This document shows, one piece after another, positions 1 to 12,596 of a stretch of DNA of 64,000 bases. Numbering within the stretch: the first letter of the stretch is position 1; each line of letters opens with the position of its first letter. The notes under the pieces were generated by a model. That model saw only the letters and a program-made list of their open reading frames with translations. It did no database searches and was not told the DNA's origin. Source of the stretch: Xestospongia bergquistia (taxonomy: Eukaryota > Porifera > Demospongiae > Haplosclerida > Petrosiidae); contig OZ014411.1 of NCBI GenBank assembly GCA_963965975.1, positions 22,162,249 through 22,226,248 of the forward strand, read 5' to 3'. Both the position numbers and the translations under genes were made by a program.

Positions 1-19
1 AGTGCTATAGTATCAATGT

Positions 20-1420
20 ACTGAATACTACAATAGCTTCAAGCTAGCTCTATTAATGTCTTTTTTATTTCTATAAATTCTCTCTTACTCAACTTTGCTT
101 TTCAACTGCTAAAACATTAGCATGCACAAATTATCATGTTATACACTCCACATAGGTTTCATATGAAACACATATGAAATGTATAACATGTATTTGCAAT
201 CTTAAATTCTCCTAGTCAATTTGTTGCCCAATTACTACCACTAATAACATCCACATGTACAGTTCGTAGGAACATTATACGTTCCAATGGGTTTCATATT
301 GTGAATGATCTTTGGACCTGTGCTTGTCCTAATGCGATTTTAACTTTAAGTGTTACTGGGAAAGTAATACTGCAGTAAACAAGATTTTCCATCACCAAGA
401 CTTGTTGCTTATAGCTCACTTATAGAAGCAAAAGGTGGAGCTGTTTTAACAGTACATTAGCTATTTAATATAATCTGACATGTGTATAATATATTAGCAG
501 GTAGAAATTACATTTGAAATTTGATTAATATCACCAGCATTATTGCTTAATGAACAAAATCGAAAGATTTGGGCTTTCAAAATTATTATTTACTTGTGAG
601 CCAACATAAGATGTCATTGTCTTTTATTGATCTCCTCTTCAGCACAAAGTTGTGAATACCAAGTGTAACTATGACCGTTTCACTGTTAGTTTTGCTTTAG
701 TTCACTGTTAACATTAATGATACTTCTTCAGTAGCAGGCTAAGCTAATTTTCAAGCTTACCATGCAAGCTAAGGACAGGGAGATTGTATATTAATATACC
801 AAACTGTAGCTTCGATTGATGTACTGGATTGACCATTAGTAAAAGTAATTGCTACCCAAACATTTCTTTGACTTGTATGAGAATTATTAAAGATAATTCC
901 TAGAAGATTTAAAGTGAAATGTGTAGTTGTTTGTAGACCAACATAAGTGGTATTGGTAATAAAAGTGTTTAGTGGTATAGCATTGCTAACTGAACTAAGT
1001 GGAATCACAATATTTTCAGTGAAAGAAGTATAACTCAAACATGTCTGTATTCTGACTAACTTCAAAATTTGAAATGATGCTTTTAAAAAGTTTATTATTC
1101 TTAAAAAATTGCTGCTACCAATAATTCAACAAGAACACAAACAACCTCAGGGCCAGATTTGCAACCAATAGAAATATATCAAGATTAAACAATAATTTAT
1201 TTATGCAATTTCACATTGTAGTGTTTTTGTAAATTATTTTTAACTCTTTTTAAGAACAAACAATAGGAATAATGAGAATAGAAACACCTTGAGGCATGAT
1301 GACTGAATGAAGGATACACAGAAGACATCCCCAATATAAATTAACCACAATTATTAAGTCATTATGCAGTATTTATCACATCCCCCTATGTGCTTGTATT
1401 TATTTAAAAAAACTGTAAGT
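20..1420. repeat. Segmental duplication, copy 1 (partner at 57.6-58.9 kb)
   Basis: Long collinear similarity to 57600-58880 in the same orientation. Shared blocks include the stretch around 'gggtttcatattgt' (about 290 and 57728), the 'actgcagtaaacaagattttcc' region (about 368 and 57819) and the 'gtggaatcacaatatt' region (about 1000 and 58440). In both places it lies on the high-coordinate side of an IgGFc/SMB-type gene or the window edge and before a stanniocalcin-like gene, so it marks the boundary of a repeated locus. Confidence 0.7.
769..1051 (-). CDS. Candidate terminal exon of an unidentified gene
   Basis: An open frame of about 94 codons follows a plausible acceptor (TTAGTCAG) and ends in Cys-Pro-stop. 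It is rich in Thr, Ser, Asn and aliphatic residues in a beta-strand-like pattern, with Cys only near its two ends, as in a secreted beta-sandwich domain. I do not recognise it. The counterpart in the other copy of the segment (about 58200-58500) is recognisable but broken by indels, so either this copy is under constraint or it is simply a younger survivor. No start codon is claimed; the first Met lies in the presumed intron. Confidence 0.35.
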
Positions 1421-2464
1421 AGCAAAATAAAAAAATTAATTAGAATCAACAACAACAGAGCTAACATTTACATAGCAAAACCTTCACAAGACTTCTCATT
1501 AAAAAGAACTTGTATTTAGTTAAACAGAGCTCTACAAGCATGAGTTCAGCATCTTATCTGCATACTGTGAGAAATAGTGAGAGCTATTAATTGACGATAA
1601 TCCAACTGCATTGTCAGAAGCTAAATAAGCAATCCAATCTTTTGAATTATAGTCCAGGTTGAAATTATTTTCTGGCAGATCATCATCAATATTGGCTGGT
1701 ATGACAAAGCTTTAATGCATTTAAAGTGTCATTGATGAGACTCACCATTTGACAATTTAACATGACCAGATATTGCTAGATGCAATGTCACCTACATTAA
1801 AAGAGCGATGTTTACTATGCTGATTATGTGAGCATGTTCACTCTGTTCAGTATATCTTTCAAGGGTAGGAAGCAATACATCTAACCTCCATCTAGAACAA
1901 CGTTTGAGTAATAGTTCAGCAGAAGAACGAGTTAGCTTTGTGCCCAATATTTTGACAGAAAGAATGCCTGGAAACTACTGCTTGTACATGTACCTAGTTT
2001 TCATAGATTTGCTGTAAAATAGTAAACACTAGGAATTATTCATCAACTATGATGTAAAATTCATTTTACAGCAATGTTTGACTATCTATAACAGCTTCCT
2101 ATAGTGCTAATAGTAGCTTTTTAGATTTTCTGCTTTAGTATCCTCAGAGCAACTAAACAACAATACAAAGCTGAGACAAAACACAATAAGTTGAACTATT
2201 TGTAAAAAATGCATCACATGCATTATGAATATGACAGTCCTTCCCACCTTTTAAAATGTACCTTAAATAGTTATATAATCTAAAAAAATCAATAAAGGGA
2301 GTTCCTTGACTGTTGAGGATAATGACTGACTGTTACAGGATTAGGCACATCTTCTGAATTACAATCAGTAGTAAGATCAACTTGCAAGTTAGTTATCTAC
2401 TTAATTTTCCCTACTCTTGTAGACTTTACAATTTTTCATCAAAGTCAAACTCTGATTTACATTT

Positions 2465-4260
2465 ACAAGTATGATTTAGAAGCCTCCTCATGACTCTGCG
2501 TTATTTTTTCAGTTTTACTTTAGACATTACAATTTCTTGAAAATGAGTAATTTGGCTTGGCAGCCACAACTTCTGATGATAAAAGCTTTTGTTATACACC
2601 AACTGTCCTATGTGAAAATATTGATTGAGTGGTTTAGACACGTTTTCACTTTCCAATGTTCTTTGATTTCTCTTTATTGTGGCCAGATATAGCAGGACAA
2701 AAGTTGCTTTGGTATGTCGTCCAAACATCATTTCTGCTCGTGTTTGACCTGTGATGGAATTAGTGTGTTACAGGATGAATATAGTAATTTTGATAACCGC
2801 TAATCAACAGTTCCATTCTTGGTCTTTCTCATCACTGACTTTAACATTTGTACACACCTCTCAGCCATCCCATTTGATTGCTGATTGTATAGAGTTATGG
2901 TTATAGACGACACACTCTTAGAAATTGTAAAAATGCCTCAAACTCCTCACTAGTAAAACAGGTGCTGTTATCCATTACTATAGTCTGTAGAAGTCCAAAA
3001 TGAGCAAATGTAGAATGTAAATAAGCAATTGCGGCTGATGATATAGGGAATACTTCCATCCAATTTAGTCCATGAATCAACAACAATGAGAAACATTTTA
3101 CTTCAAAGGGACCTGCATAATCTAAATGGAGTCTATACCATAGTTGTGATAGACATGTCCATCAGTGAGTTAGAGATTGGGTGGATTGGATTGCATGTTT
3201 TGGCATCCTCACAAATTCTTACACAGTCTCCAATGTCCTTGTTGACACACAGCCATCATATGTACATTAATAATGATAATAATGGTTCCTTTTTAATCCA
3301 TTCTCATATAGTTGCTGCTGTTACCGATGTTTTTTTGGGTTTCCATTAAAAGTAGTAGTTCTGTTGGGATAAGATTATTCAAAGTTTTTCCAGGGAGTGG
3401 TAAACAACTCATATTATTAGCATTCATGTGCTTGTGTGTTGGTTGAAAACCTATGGTATTTTCATAAGATGCTAGTATTAATGCCCATTGTTCTCTTTGG
3501 CCTGAAGCCTGGAGGGAAGTGTTTTGGTTCTCAATAAACAATGTCTTCAAGGAGAGGTTATCTATGTATAAAGTAGCGAGTGTCCAAATATGTAGGATGG
3601 AAATTTTAACTTCAAATACAAAAGCCTTTTTTTATTTGGCATATTTTTTCAGCCTCTGAGAGTGTACACAATACAAAGCTGATAGGCTTTTCTGAACCAC
3701 TGGACCAATGATATAGGCTGATGCATCACATGCTAATGTTAATTACACCTTTAGATTGCAGTACGTAAGTACACTCAATGGCATAAGCAAGTTTCTGGAC
3801 TTCTCAAATGCTTTTTGTTTCTTGTCCAAGTAAGTTTCCTTTTCATAACTTATATAGGAGAAGGAGAATACATGGTAAATCATATAAAATACTCTGTAGT
3901 AGCTCAATAGTCCGTGGTATGATTTTATCTCAGTAAAACTCTCTTATCTTTGAGCCTTTACTACTGCTTCAACTTTCTGCGGAAGAGGGTGCAATACTTC
4001 AGCATCAATGTTCTACCCAAGGAAATACACTAAACTATCAGAGAAGGTGCCCTTGTTTCTTCTTAGACATAGTACTACATCCATCATCATTTTGAGTCCT
4101 TCCTCAAAAGGATAAATACACTGATGACAATGATTAATGAGAATGTCCATAAAGAGTACCAAATTGTGACTAAATATAAATTTCCTAAGTCAAAGAGGTC
4201 AAAACATTGTGAAGTTGATGGTTCTACTCAGAAAGCATCAAATGAAAGCGCTGACCACAC
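2465..4260 (-). mobile_element. Ty3/gypsy retrotransposon pol relic
   Basis: Read on the minus strand from high to low coordinates, the pieces follow gypsy pol order. An RNase H region at about 3560-3760 keeps 'EKPISFVLCTLSEAEK'. The RNase H end at 3400-3500 has 'QREQWALILASYENTI' and 'LPLPGK'. The integrase core at 2901-3086 has 'MDNSTCFTSEEFEAFL', where the D of MDN is the expected second catalytic Asp. The integrase C-terminal part at 2501-2731 starts with 'MMFGRHTKA' and has 'HIGQLVYNKSF'. Frames change repeatedly and stops occur, so it is dead. No LTRs were identified. Confidence 0.7.
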
Positions 4261-5039
4261 GAGGAGATTGATTGTGGGTATGAAAGTTCATGATCTTTGA
4301 CTGCTAACGAATGGCAAAGGTGAAAACTTCAATGCAATTGTGGCCTACTGTAACTAGGGTATCATTCTTGAAAGAAAGAAAGTATTGAAAGAAAGTATGT
4401 TGATGTAAGGGATGACCTGTTAGATGAGTTGAAGATTATTTTACAGATAACTACAAATTTTTAAGTGCTAAATGTTACATCTTTATTACTACAGTTTTGC
4501 TTATTGTCTACAGTATGGCTAAATCTTTAAAGTTAAAGAATAAGACCATTAGCCATTTGACAATATAAGTATCAAGATATCAGGAACAGGTGGATTCTTG
4601 ATAATGTTGACACTTGTAATCCCTGTAGTTAGTTAGTGCAGTTTGCTTCAGAAGATGGTTATGTCTGACCCAGTAAAACATTAAATTGATGATTATTTTA
4701 AACAACCGCAGTCTTCTTGAGAATGTTCTTAAATAGATTGGTTGATAGTAAATCAATCTAATTCCCATGTAATGAAAATTACTTAATTATAGTGGTAAGA
4801 TCTATAAACGTGTCTTTTCAGTACCTGGAACAGCCCCTACTTTAGAGAGGAGGGACTGTGGACAAGCAATTATACAGCGGATGTTACAGCAGATTGTACA
4901 GCGGATGTTGATAGAGCATGTATTAAGAGAATGAAAATAGCTGTTGTGATATATTGTTGGTATGATGACGATCTTTTGAATAGAAGCACAGACAATCTTT
5001 TATCAACTATTATAGTGCTGTCTTCATCGATTACACATT

Positions 5040-5260
5040 GCTTCAAGAGCAGATTTTCCAGCTGCTTCAAGGACTTTACTAGTGATCATCGTCTCATATG
5101 AAAAAGGAGGTGCTAGTTAGTGTACAAGATGATTCTGTGACATACAACACTGCATGCAGGCTGTAAGTCCTATATGGTCTTGTTCCTAAGACCCTTTCTC
5201 TTCAAGCGAAGTGACGACAACACCAGACTAAACGAGCTAGGTTTATACGTGAAAATGTGA
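5040..5260. repeat. Dispersed repeat, copy 1 (partner about 15000-15240)
   Basis: Similar to 15000-15240 in the same orientation. Shared strings include 'gcaggctg' followed by 'ctatatg', 'ctcttgt', 'cagac' and 'ctcttcaagc' or 'ctctaagc'. It resembles a decayed LTR or transposon end, but no terminal repeats were found. Confidence 0.4.
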
Positions 5261-5948
5261 ATAATCAGTCTATTTGAATAAGAATAATACATATAATATA
5301 ATTGTTTATGATTTCTAATTAAATTTGAAGTATTTGATAACGTTTGCTGTCAGAATGTAATTTACACATCACTAATTGGATTTGTTATAACAGTCATTAG
5401 TCCACGAGGGAATTTCCCAAGTCATTGAAGCCCTAGCACGTGTATTGCAATAATTCGACGTAAGTATATATTAACTATTCCATATATTTAAGGATCGCTA
5501 CCAGATACATCTTTCAAGTTAATGCCTGCCAACTTTATCTCCATATCACGCAACTGTTATGGTGTGGTCAACTGTTTCTGCCCTTGCTTTTCAGTTCTTT
5601 TATTGTTACTAAATCGTCTTAGTTATCTGAATCCTGGAGTCACATGATTACCACCACAACAAGAACACGACTATGACACTGCCTTTTCCTTTGAATTTTA
5701 TGGAGTTGTTCAGATGTGTACTGGAGCTACCTTATTTGCAAGCTGCAACTAATTCGGATTTGCTCTACTGGTTGACTTCGTTGATTAACAATGTGGAATA
5801 TCTGATCATGCTCAGAAATTTATTTTAAAATGGTTTAGAAAAACATTTTTAACTTTTAATTACAATATTATTGATTTACACCTAATGTTGTCAGTATCTC
5901 AACAATATTGGTTCTGGTCTTTTGTAATAATTGTGATACATCTGCACC

Positions 5949-5954
5949 TTTATT
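5949..5954 (-). terminator. Poly(A) signal AATAAA of the first stanniocalcin-like gene
   Basis: A canonical AATAAA (tttatt on the plus strand) lies 13 bases past the proposed stop codon. The paralogues have AATAAG and AATAGC at the aligned site, so only this copy keeps the canonical hexamer there. Confidence 0.5.
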
Positions 5955-5967
5955 TTAAAAACACCTC

Positions 5968-6461
5968 TTAGGTGAAACAGTAGTTTCCATCTGTTTGTGT
6001 TACCTCTATGCTTGCCAAAACATTATCAGCAAGTTTTTAAAAATCATGTTCGACCTTTTGTTACTAAATGGCATTACTTTTTAAAATATATAATTATTAT
6101 GAAAATTGGGCGTGTCCATACTTAACTAATAATATAGCAAAAAAATTACCGAAATCTTATCTTTTACAAATCTGCTGTATGGTCCATCACTAAAATAAAG
6201 GATATAATTCCTTCTAAGACAGAAAGCTCCCAAGCATGAATTCATCACAATTTAACGATGTAACAATTGCCACATACATGTATGCATACATATATTATAT
6301 ATACCTCTGAGAATATCTTTTAAAGTTAGTAGGAGTTGACGTCCTGGTAGATGTCCAGCATTTGATATCCAACTATCCACATTGGACAAGAAACTATCAG
6401 CTACTTGCCTGGTACAATTAATTGCAGTTTGAAGAATCTATAGTGATATGTTATCATCAAC

Positions 6462-6497
<36 letters not shown>

Positions 6498-7074
6498 ATA
6501 TAATGGATAGAAGGAAGTAAGGATGGATGGATGGATGGTAGATAGATGGATACTAAATTGATAATTAACAGGTTTCAAACCTGCTGAATTGCCTGTTCAT
6601 TTTGGACATCACTTAAGTCAGAAAACTCAATTGCAAGGCAATTTAAGTTAGTGTCATTCAAAAGGATATCATTACAAAATCTATTGTTAATAAAGCAGGA
6701 TTGACGACTATTGAAAACAATTGTTTCCAATTGACTGCATGTTCCACTTAAGTTGTTGTAGACATTGCTGTTCAAAATGGCTTTCATAAGACAACTTTTC
6801 ACATTCTTAATCCAATTTTGTCCCTATATGAAATTACCTAAAATTAAGGAGATAACACTAACATACTTACAGCAGTTGTGAAACAACTATTTGTGAAATT
6901 ACAGCAGTGTCTGTCACCACAAGCAAGACCATATTCATTAGTACCACATTGAAATCTTCGTTCTACACAATGAGTATAGAAGTCACAATCACCGTCATTA
7001 GCTAGAACTGTACAGTTCTGAGCTTTGACAGTAACTGTTAGAGAGAGCACTACTGCAAACAGGAGTAGCGTCAT
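5968..7074 (-). CDS. Secreted Cys-rich stanniocalcin-like protein, paralogue 1
   Basis: Four exons: 6871-7074, 6581-6823, 6305-6437 and 5968-5990 (603 bp, 200 residues). Exon 1 starts with a signal peptide, 'MTLLLFAVVLSLTVTVKA', then a Cys-rich head. The start at 7074 was chosen because the MTL Met is shared by all three paralogues. Splice sites are GTAAGTATG, GTTTGA and GTATAT donors with ATAG acceptors. The body, from 'GQNWIKNVKSCLMKAIL' through 'CSQLETIVF', 'SCFINNRFC' and 'LKDILR', follows the stanniocalcin layout (G-x-x-W/F-x4-[KL]-x-C, paired Cys, a final LxxIL-type helix). The family assignment rests on that pattern and was not tested by alignment. The last exon adds only a short tail ending C-F-T. 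No disabling mutation is seen. If the assignment holds, it is a secreted, disulphide-rich, probably glycosylated factor. Confidence 0.65.
6464..6492. repeat. (TA)n microsatellite in intron 2
   Basis: A TA run, followed by GGAT/GATA-type short repeats to about 6550. All three stanniocalcin-like genes carry AT microsatellites near exon 3. Confidence 0.8.
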
Positions 7075-7106
7075 ATTGTAATGCAATATTTTTTGCCAGT
7101 TGCAAT

Positions 7107-7140
7107 GCTTTAAATAGTTACTAGACGCCCACTCGCTTAA
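7107..7140 (-). promoter_or_regulatory. Core promoter: TATA box and upstream GGGCG-containing box
   Basis: On the minus strand TATTTAAAGC (7107-7116) sits about 33 bases before the proposed start codon, with TTAAGCGAGTGGGCGTCT (7123-7140) just upstream. Both blocks recur before the two paralogues (42591-42634 and 61441-61483) at similar spacing. Conservation against a diverged background supports a TATA-type promoter and places the transcription start close to the chosen ATG. Confidence 0.55.
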
Positions 7141-7390
7141 TGCGAGAAAGTGACTTTAGCAAATCTATGAGGTCTTCAGCCTTGTGAATAATTATTATTA
7201 GAAAGATTAAAATAAAGGTAGGACTGAAAAAGAATAAAAATCTAAGGACAATTTTCTTTGAGCTATATTACAACTGTGAGACAGTATTGCGTTTTCTGGA
7301 GTTGAAATCTTTGAAACCCGCCATTTTGCCTATATTAATTCCCATCATGCATGTCATGATGACTAGACACAATTAACCTAGTGGGCGTCT
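7123..7390. repeat. Inverted repeat enclosing the upstream region of paralogue 1
   Basis: AGACGCCCACT at 7123 is the exact reverse complement of AGTGGGCGTCT at 7380-7390. The second paralogue keeps the distal arm exactly (42939-42949) and a degraded proximal arm (42617). This could be an old MITE of about 270 bp that now contributes part of the promoter, or a palindromic regulatory arrangement. No clear target-site duplication was seen. Confidence 0.4.
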
Positions 7391-7399
7391 GCATGGCAA

Positions 7400-9060
7400 C
7401 GTAGAGTGCAAAATTGTGAATTACTTAAATTTTCAAGGACAATTTGACAAAAATATGATTTGCATTCTTACCAACGTTAATTACGGTTGCATAGTTAATG
7501 AAATGCAAAAGTGGGGTTTTTGAAATAGCATGTAGTTATGACTCTATGATTTGAGAAACACATGTATCTTGTCATGTTACTAGCTATATTACATTTTGAG
7601 CCTGGATACATATAAAGTATATCATGATGTTAATATTGCAACTAAGTTAATTTAGTGAAAGGTCTATAATATTAGTATACTATAACTAAGACTATAAAAT
7701 AATTTAAAAGGAAGATCCAATTATACTTAATGTTCATAATAATAATATTCATTTAAATTGATGTATAGCAATGTTTTTCCTCAGGATGTGAAGCATTGTA
7801 AAGCATCGACAAACCTCTGTAATGATACCTCACTTAATTTCACAACATTAATATAGTATGAGTGGTTAAATGTTTGCTGTAGCATATTGTCATGTCATAT
7901 AACTGACGTGTGCTGTCATACTACATGATGCTAATATTATTATTAATAAAGAAACCAAAGCTAATATTAAAGCCATATCATTTTTAGTAAAAATACAAAA
8001 ACAGATATTCAAGTTCACCTGAATGACATTACCAAACTATTAGCTATAAGAAACATTTATACAATATAATATATTATGACGCATATTACAAATTTTAAGA
8101 CAATAAAACTATACTCTACTGTGTCTGTGAATGCATTGCTGCTTGTGATTATTGATTTAAGCAATTAAAATGTCAGCTGATCATGACATCAGTAGATATA
8201 GATACTATGATTGTCACAACTGCCATATGTTTATCTATTATAAGAACAAAACAACACTACAAATTATGATAGAAGAAGATAAAGAATATATGGTAAATAC
8301 ATGCAATAAGGTATTGTATAATTTAATATATACAATATAGAAATATACTGAACTTGATTTCAGGGTAAGATAATACAATTATACACTGTTATATGCATAC
8401 AAGGGAGTGAACATCTGTCACAGCTTTGCTCTCATTTTTATCATGACTTCACATATAACAGTTGTGACAAGAATTTGTTTGGACTACTGCAAATAGTAGC
8501 TTTATTAGTGAAAACAACCAATCAGTGACATATCCTATTGTTGACAGATTAGATTTATACAAGACATAATACAGACCTCTGATCATACTCTATATGTATA
8601 TTGATGAGTTATTACATTAATTATATGTACAATAGAACAACAAATAAACACTGCAGCTGACTGTAATAACAAAGATTTTTTTTCCAAAGTGAAAGACTTT
8701 GATGAAAATATACATCACACTTATATAGGTCACTTTATTTGCATGCACGCGAGAAACCAAAATGTAAATCTATGAAATCAAATATATGTTATTGATATAT
8801 CCTATTAGACTACTCTTTTAGCATTCTAAAATAAATTTGCCTATTCATATCACTATGAAGACACTCCCTTATATCAATTGTTATGGGAGGGTAAAACCAC
8901 AGTTTGTGAAGTGTTGACATATTCTGATCAAATCATAGTTTGAGCATTTTTTTTATGATCGTCATTCACATTACATCATTATGACATCATACTTTCAAAT
9001 ATACAGGATTGATAAATTCAAAATTATTTTACTCACATGTAGAAGTTGTGCACTGAATTC
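7400..9060. repeat. Duplicated 5' flank of the stanniocalcin-like locus, copy 1
   Basis: Collinear with 42950-45860 (which carries a hAT insertion) and with about 62000-63360. Landmarks are 'cagctgatcat', 'atagatactatga', 'cttgatttcagggtaaga' and 'acacctgtcacag'-like strings. No coding region recognised; 9060-9800 is also without a recognisable gene. Confidence 0.7.
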
Positions 9061-9799
9061 GAGGTAATTACGTCATTTATACACAGCCGGCCAGAGGCAT
9101 ATAAAGATGTGTCTAAAGAAATCGAGGTGTATAAACTGTCTTGTAAATATTTACCAATTAGAATGCTTTATTTCAATTGCCATATTGCATATTTTGCGTC
9201 AACAACTTATACACGTGCGTCGAGATCTGCTTTATTAGCTCTAGCTAACGATTATCATTTTACTTACAGTTGATGAAAAAGGCTTTCTTATTTACACTTT
9301 TGTTTACAATACACGACAAGACTGTTTTGAAAGAGTGTTATACCTTCATTAGCCTCACACAATAATATGACGTTAAGCTGAATGTCGTACCGATTAGCTA
9401 GAATTGCCTTCCATATACAAACAGTCTTGAGTTGCATAAATTCGACCTATTTTATTTATTACTAACCTAAAATTTCACATTGTCTGTTATAATAATTAAT
9501 AATTTTATATTAGAAAATAGAAAGATAATATAGCAATTTCAGCCACTATAACCAGGTAAATAATTGCCTCATACACCTCTCTGGTAGGAGTATAAGTTAT
9601 TTACTGACCTGAAACGGATCAATCCAATTGGTCAATTAAGGCATAGTATGGTACAAGCACATATGTATATATTTATATGTCAGAGTGTGTAAATAGTATG
9701 TACAACACTTCACTTTTGTGTTCAAAGTATGTCAGTCTCTGTCTACTTTAAACACTTTATGAATATGGCCTATGCTACTAAAATATGAGCTTCTTATTT

Positions 9800-10305
9800 A
9801 TTGTATGTGATAAGACCAGTAGTTTCTCGTCTGGTCGCAGCTGTTGCTCACAAGCTGTTCTGTCATACCACTGCTTCTGTCATTTCTGCATCTCTCCATT
9901 ACCAGCTCAGTTATCATCTTCATCTCATCTCTAATACACAGCACATGGGACACCATTCTCTCAATGCTTCTCCCATCTGCCAGTCATTCTGCCTTCAACA
10001 ATCCAGTGGTCCTGTTATATTCAATCCATAAAGTAATTCAAATGGAGAGAATCCTATTGATATGTACAAGCGTCCTTCCCTTTCCTAACACTTTCTTGCC
10101 TTCATAATTCCTCCTAGTGTTGTCTTCATTCCTTGTTTTTCTTCCTTGTGTTTTTCCATAATAACCTTTATCCATTTTGGGATTTCTGATGTAGTGGAAT
10201 CCAAATTGTTTTCTTTATTTACTTTATTAAAGTGATAGTCGGTGGATATCTTTACTTCCTTGCGGCACCTGTGTTTTTGTGTAGGGAATGATGCAACTGC
10301 CAAGT
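9800..10305 (-). mobile_element. Gypsy integrase C-terminal relic
   Basis: The minus-strand frame reads 'LADGRSIERMVSHVL', then 'IRDEMKMITELVMER', the pattern of the linker between the gypsy integrase core and chromodomain/GPY region (x-ESVVSYVLxMRExLxxMxELV). An open frame at 10085-10303 upstream is Lys-rich and unassigned. Stops interrupt the match, so it is a relic. Confidence 0.45.
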
Positions 10306-12596
10306 TTTGTTGTTTAGTTAATCAAAACTATAAATAAAGTCATTGTAGTAGAATAAAGAGAATGAAGTCCTACTTCAATGAGAATTAAAGCATTTATCGT
10401 AGTTAAGAGCTAATACAATCCAACGTTAGGACAAGTTGCTGCATTACTAAACCTTAGGAGCTTATAGTGTCTAAATCAGGAGCATTGTTACTTTTAGAGT
10501 AAGGTACAATCCATTTGAGACAACAATTACAAATATATGATAATAAAAACTGCAATTAAAACTATAACACATTTGTTTGTAAGTAAAAATATAATATATG
10601 AAGTGGTTAAAGGGTCGAAGATTTTTACTTAGATTTTTATGTAGTTATAAAGAATTTTACCATCAGGTTTCTTTATCATATTTTTCATATTTTATACTGT
10701 TTTAAAGTGACAGCACTTTTTTTCTTATTAATAGTGTTATTATTTATTTACGAAGGATCTTGATGACGCTTTAATTAATTTATGATAAAGAATATTCGGA
10801 CGTTCACGGATAGCAACAGGATTTTTTAAGTTCAGAACGATATTTGCTATGTTGCCCAGAGGTAACCCAGCTTATAATAGCGCTTATAGATATAAGCTAA
10901 TCCTTGTAGTTAGAGGCTAATTACATGTTTATCTATTTCATATTCATAGTTTTCACAGAATAAAGACATGAACATCACTAGAGACATTAAAGAGGTAAGA
11001 TAGGTGATATAGTTATTAAAAGTACAGAATTTGTTACCAGTATAACGTACTTTTATCTGACTGATTTGTGTTTGAAGCAATTCTGACAGAACCGGTCCAG
11101 CAGACCTAGTACTAGGTGAAGTAATGTTGAAGCAATTACATTAATAAATTTACTTCTTAAGATCACTTATTCTTTTTCTTAACTGCCAACTATAATTATA
11201 GCAAATAGAACAGCTGCTACATTTAGTGATCTCTAAATAAAGCCCACATTATACCTCATTGAATGACATTCCATGAGAAATAAAAAAATACTTCCTCCAC
11301 CCCTATGAATCTTTTTTTCTACCATGTGAAGCATACAAAATGATCTTAAGGTGTTTTGTGCCTCATGCATTGTTTTATTGTATTGTGATATGTGACAAAT
11401 GAAATTAACCACATACTGTAATAAGTTTACCACATGCATTTTGAAAAGCTTGACTGATTGTGGTTTCAGTGCCTTTTTGAGCTTTGTAGCTCCATAGCTT
11501 TTCCAACTCTTCAGTCTTAAGGTGTGGTATATTACATATATTTGTAATTATTACCATCTTCTAAATCTATCTCGTTTTTGTGATATAGGTAGTAGATATT
11601 CATCAATGATGTCCAGTTATTAACATCAGAGGTCAGTTAATGTATTAATTGACTAATGGATAGGTTTGATGGAGGATAGAGAGACGTAAAGTTAATAAAT
11701 CAATAACAAGTGATTATGACATGTTGACGTGTGTGAATGTATTCAACTCTTTGTCTTTATACATCATAACAACTAATTATACTTATATATCATGCTTCGT
11801 TTCATCTGTATTATATCTTTATCTTATGTTTTTAGTTTTTCCATTTGAGGGAAGTCTATTATTTCAATACTCAGTAAAATTAGGTAATAATAATGACAAT
11901 AAAAAATTGATTACAAATATGGTTCTTGATTGGTATTGTTTGGATGACCTCTATATCTCTTGATATTCTACTTAATCTTTTCATCTAATGGTCAAAGTAA
12001 TAGACTAAGTTAACATAATCATCAACATGCTGAATGTATGTAAATTTTAAAGAATAATTTAGATACACGATACAATTTAAAGTACTTTGTTCTTTGCCAG
12101 ACAGAACAACCAGCATAGATGTCAATGTGTTTTACCATATTCCTCCTCACACATTCAGTCTGACACTTTTCAAGCAATTTTAATTTATCATCTAATTCTT
12201 ACTTCTTAGGCTCTTTGTTTCTAAACTGTTCCTGATTGTGAAAACAAACTTGCAAGTGAGACAAACTTAGCATTTTGTTATTCAATCTACAACATCAACT
12301 AGTTTATCAGAGAAGATTCCACTGATAGTTGATGATCAAGGAAGAGAGCAAAACAAAAAGACAGAAACCTTTGGGACAGTTGACAAAGACAACAAGATGG
12401 AGATAATTTATGATAACGAGACTGTGATTAATTGTTAAAATGTTTATTTTATTTAATTTGTGCTTTGTTGAGGATTGTCTAATTTTGGTATTATTACTGT
12501 TCAAAGTCATACTTTTAATATATAATGAGTCAATAATGTACAATGAAGCAATACATGTCCTATAAATATATAAATACATATTCCGTATTAATAACA
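10306..12596. other. Non-coding, nothing recognised
   Basis: AT-rich sequence with short open frames of biased composition only; no splice-supported exon, RNA gene or transposon recognised on either strand. Confidence 0.4.

Larger units (their letters stand above)
1421..5310. other. Insertion relative to the sister segment; mostly transposon debris
   Basis: The two copies of the duplicated locus are collinear up to about 1420 and again from about 5310 (aligned to about 58880), so these 3.9 kb are extra here. The block contains a gypsy pol relic (annotated separately), a dispersed repeat near 5040-5260 and otherwise no recognisable genes. Exact insertion ends and a target duplication could not be read. 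Confidence 0.5.

Noticed and set aside
9553-9613. Small inverted repeat (AGGTAAATAA...TTATTTACTGACCT) as an attachment site or riboswitch
   Set aside because: Imperfect, short and eukaryotic; most likely MITE debris, and no second copy was noticed.
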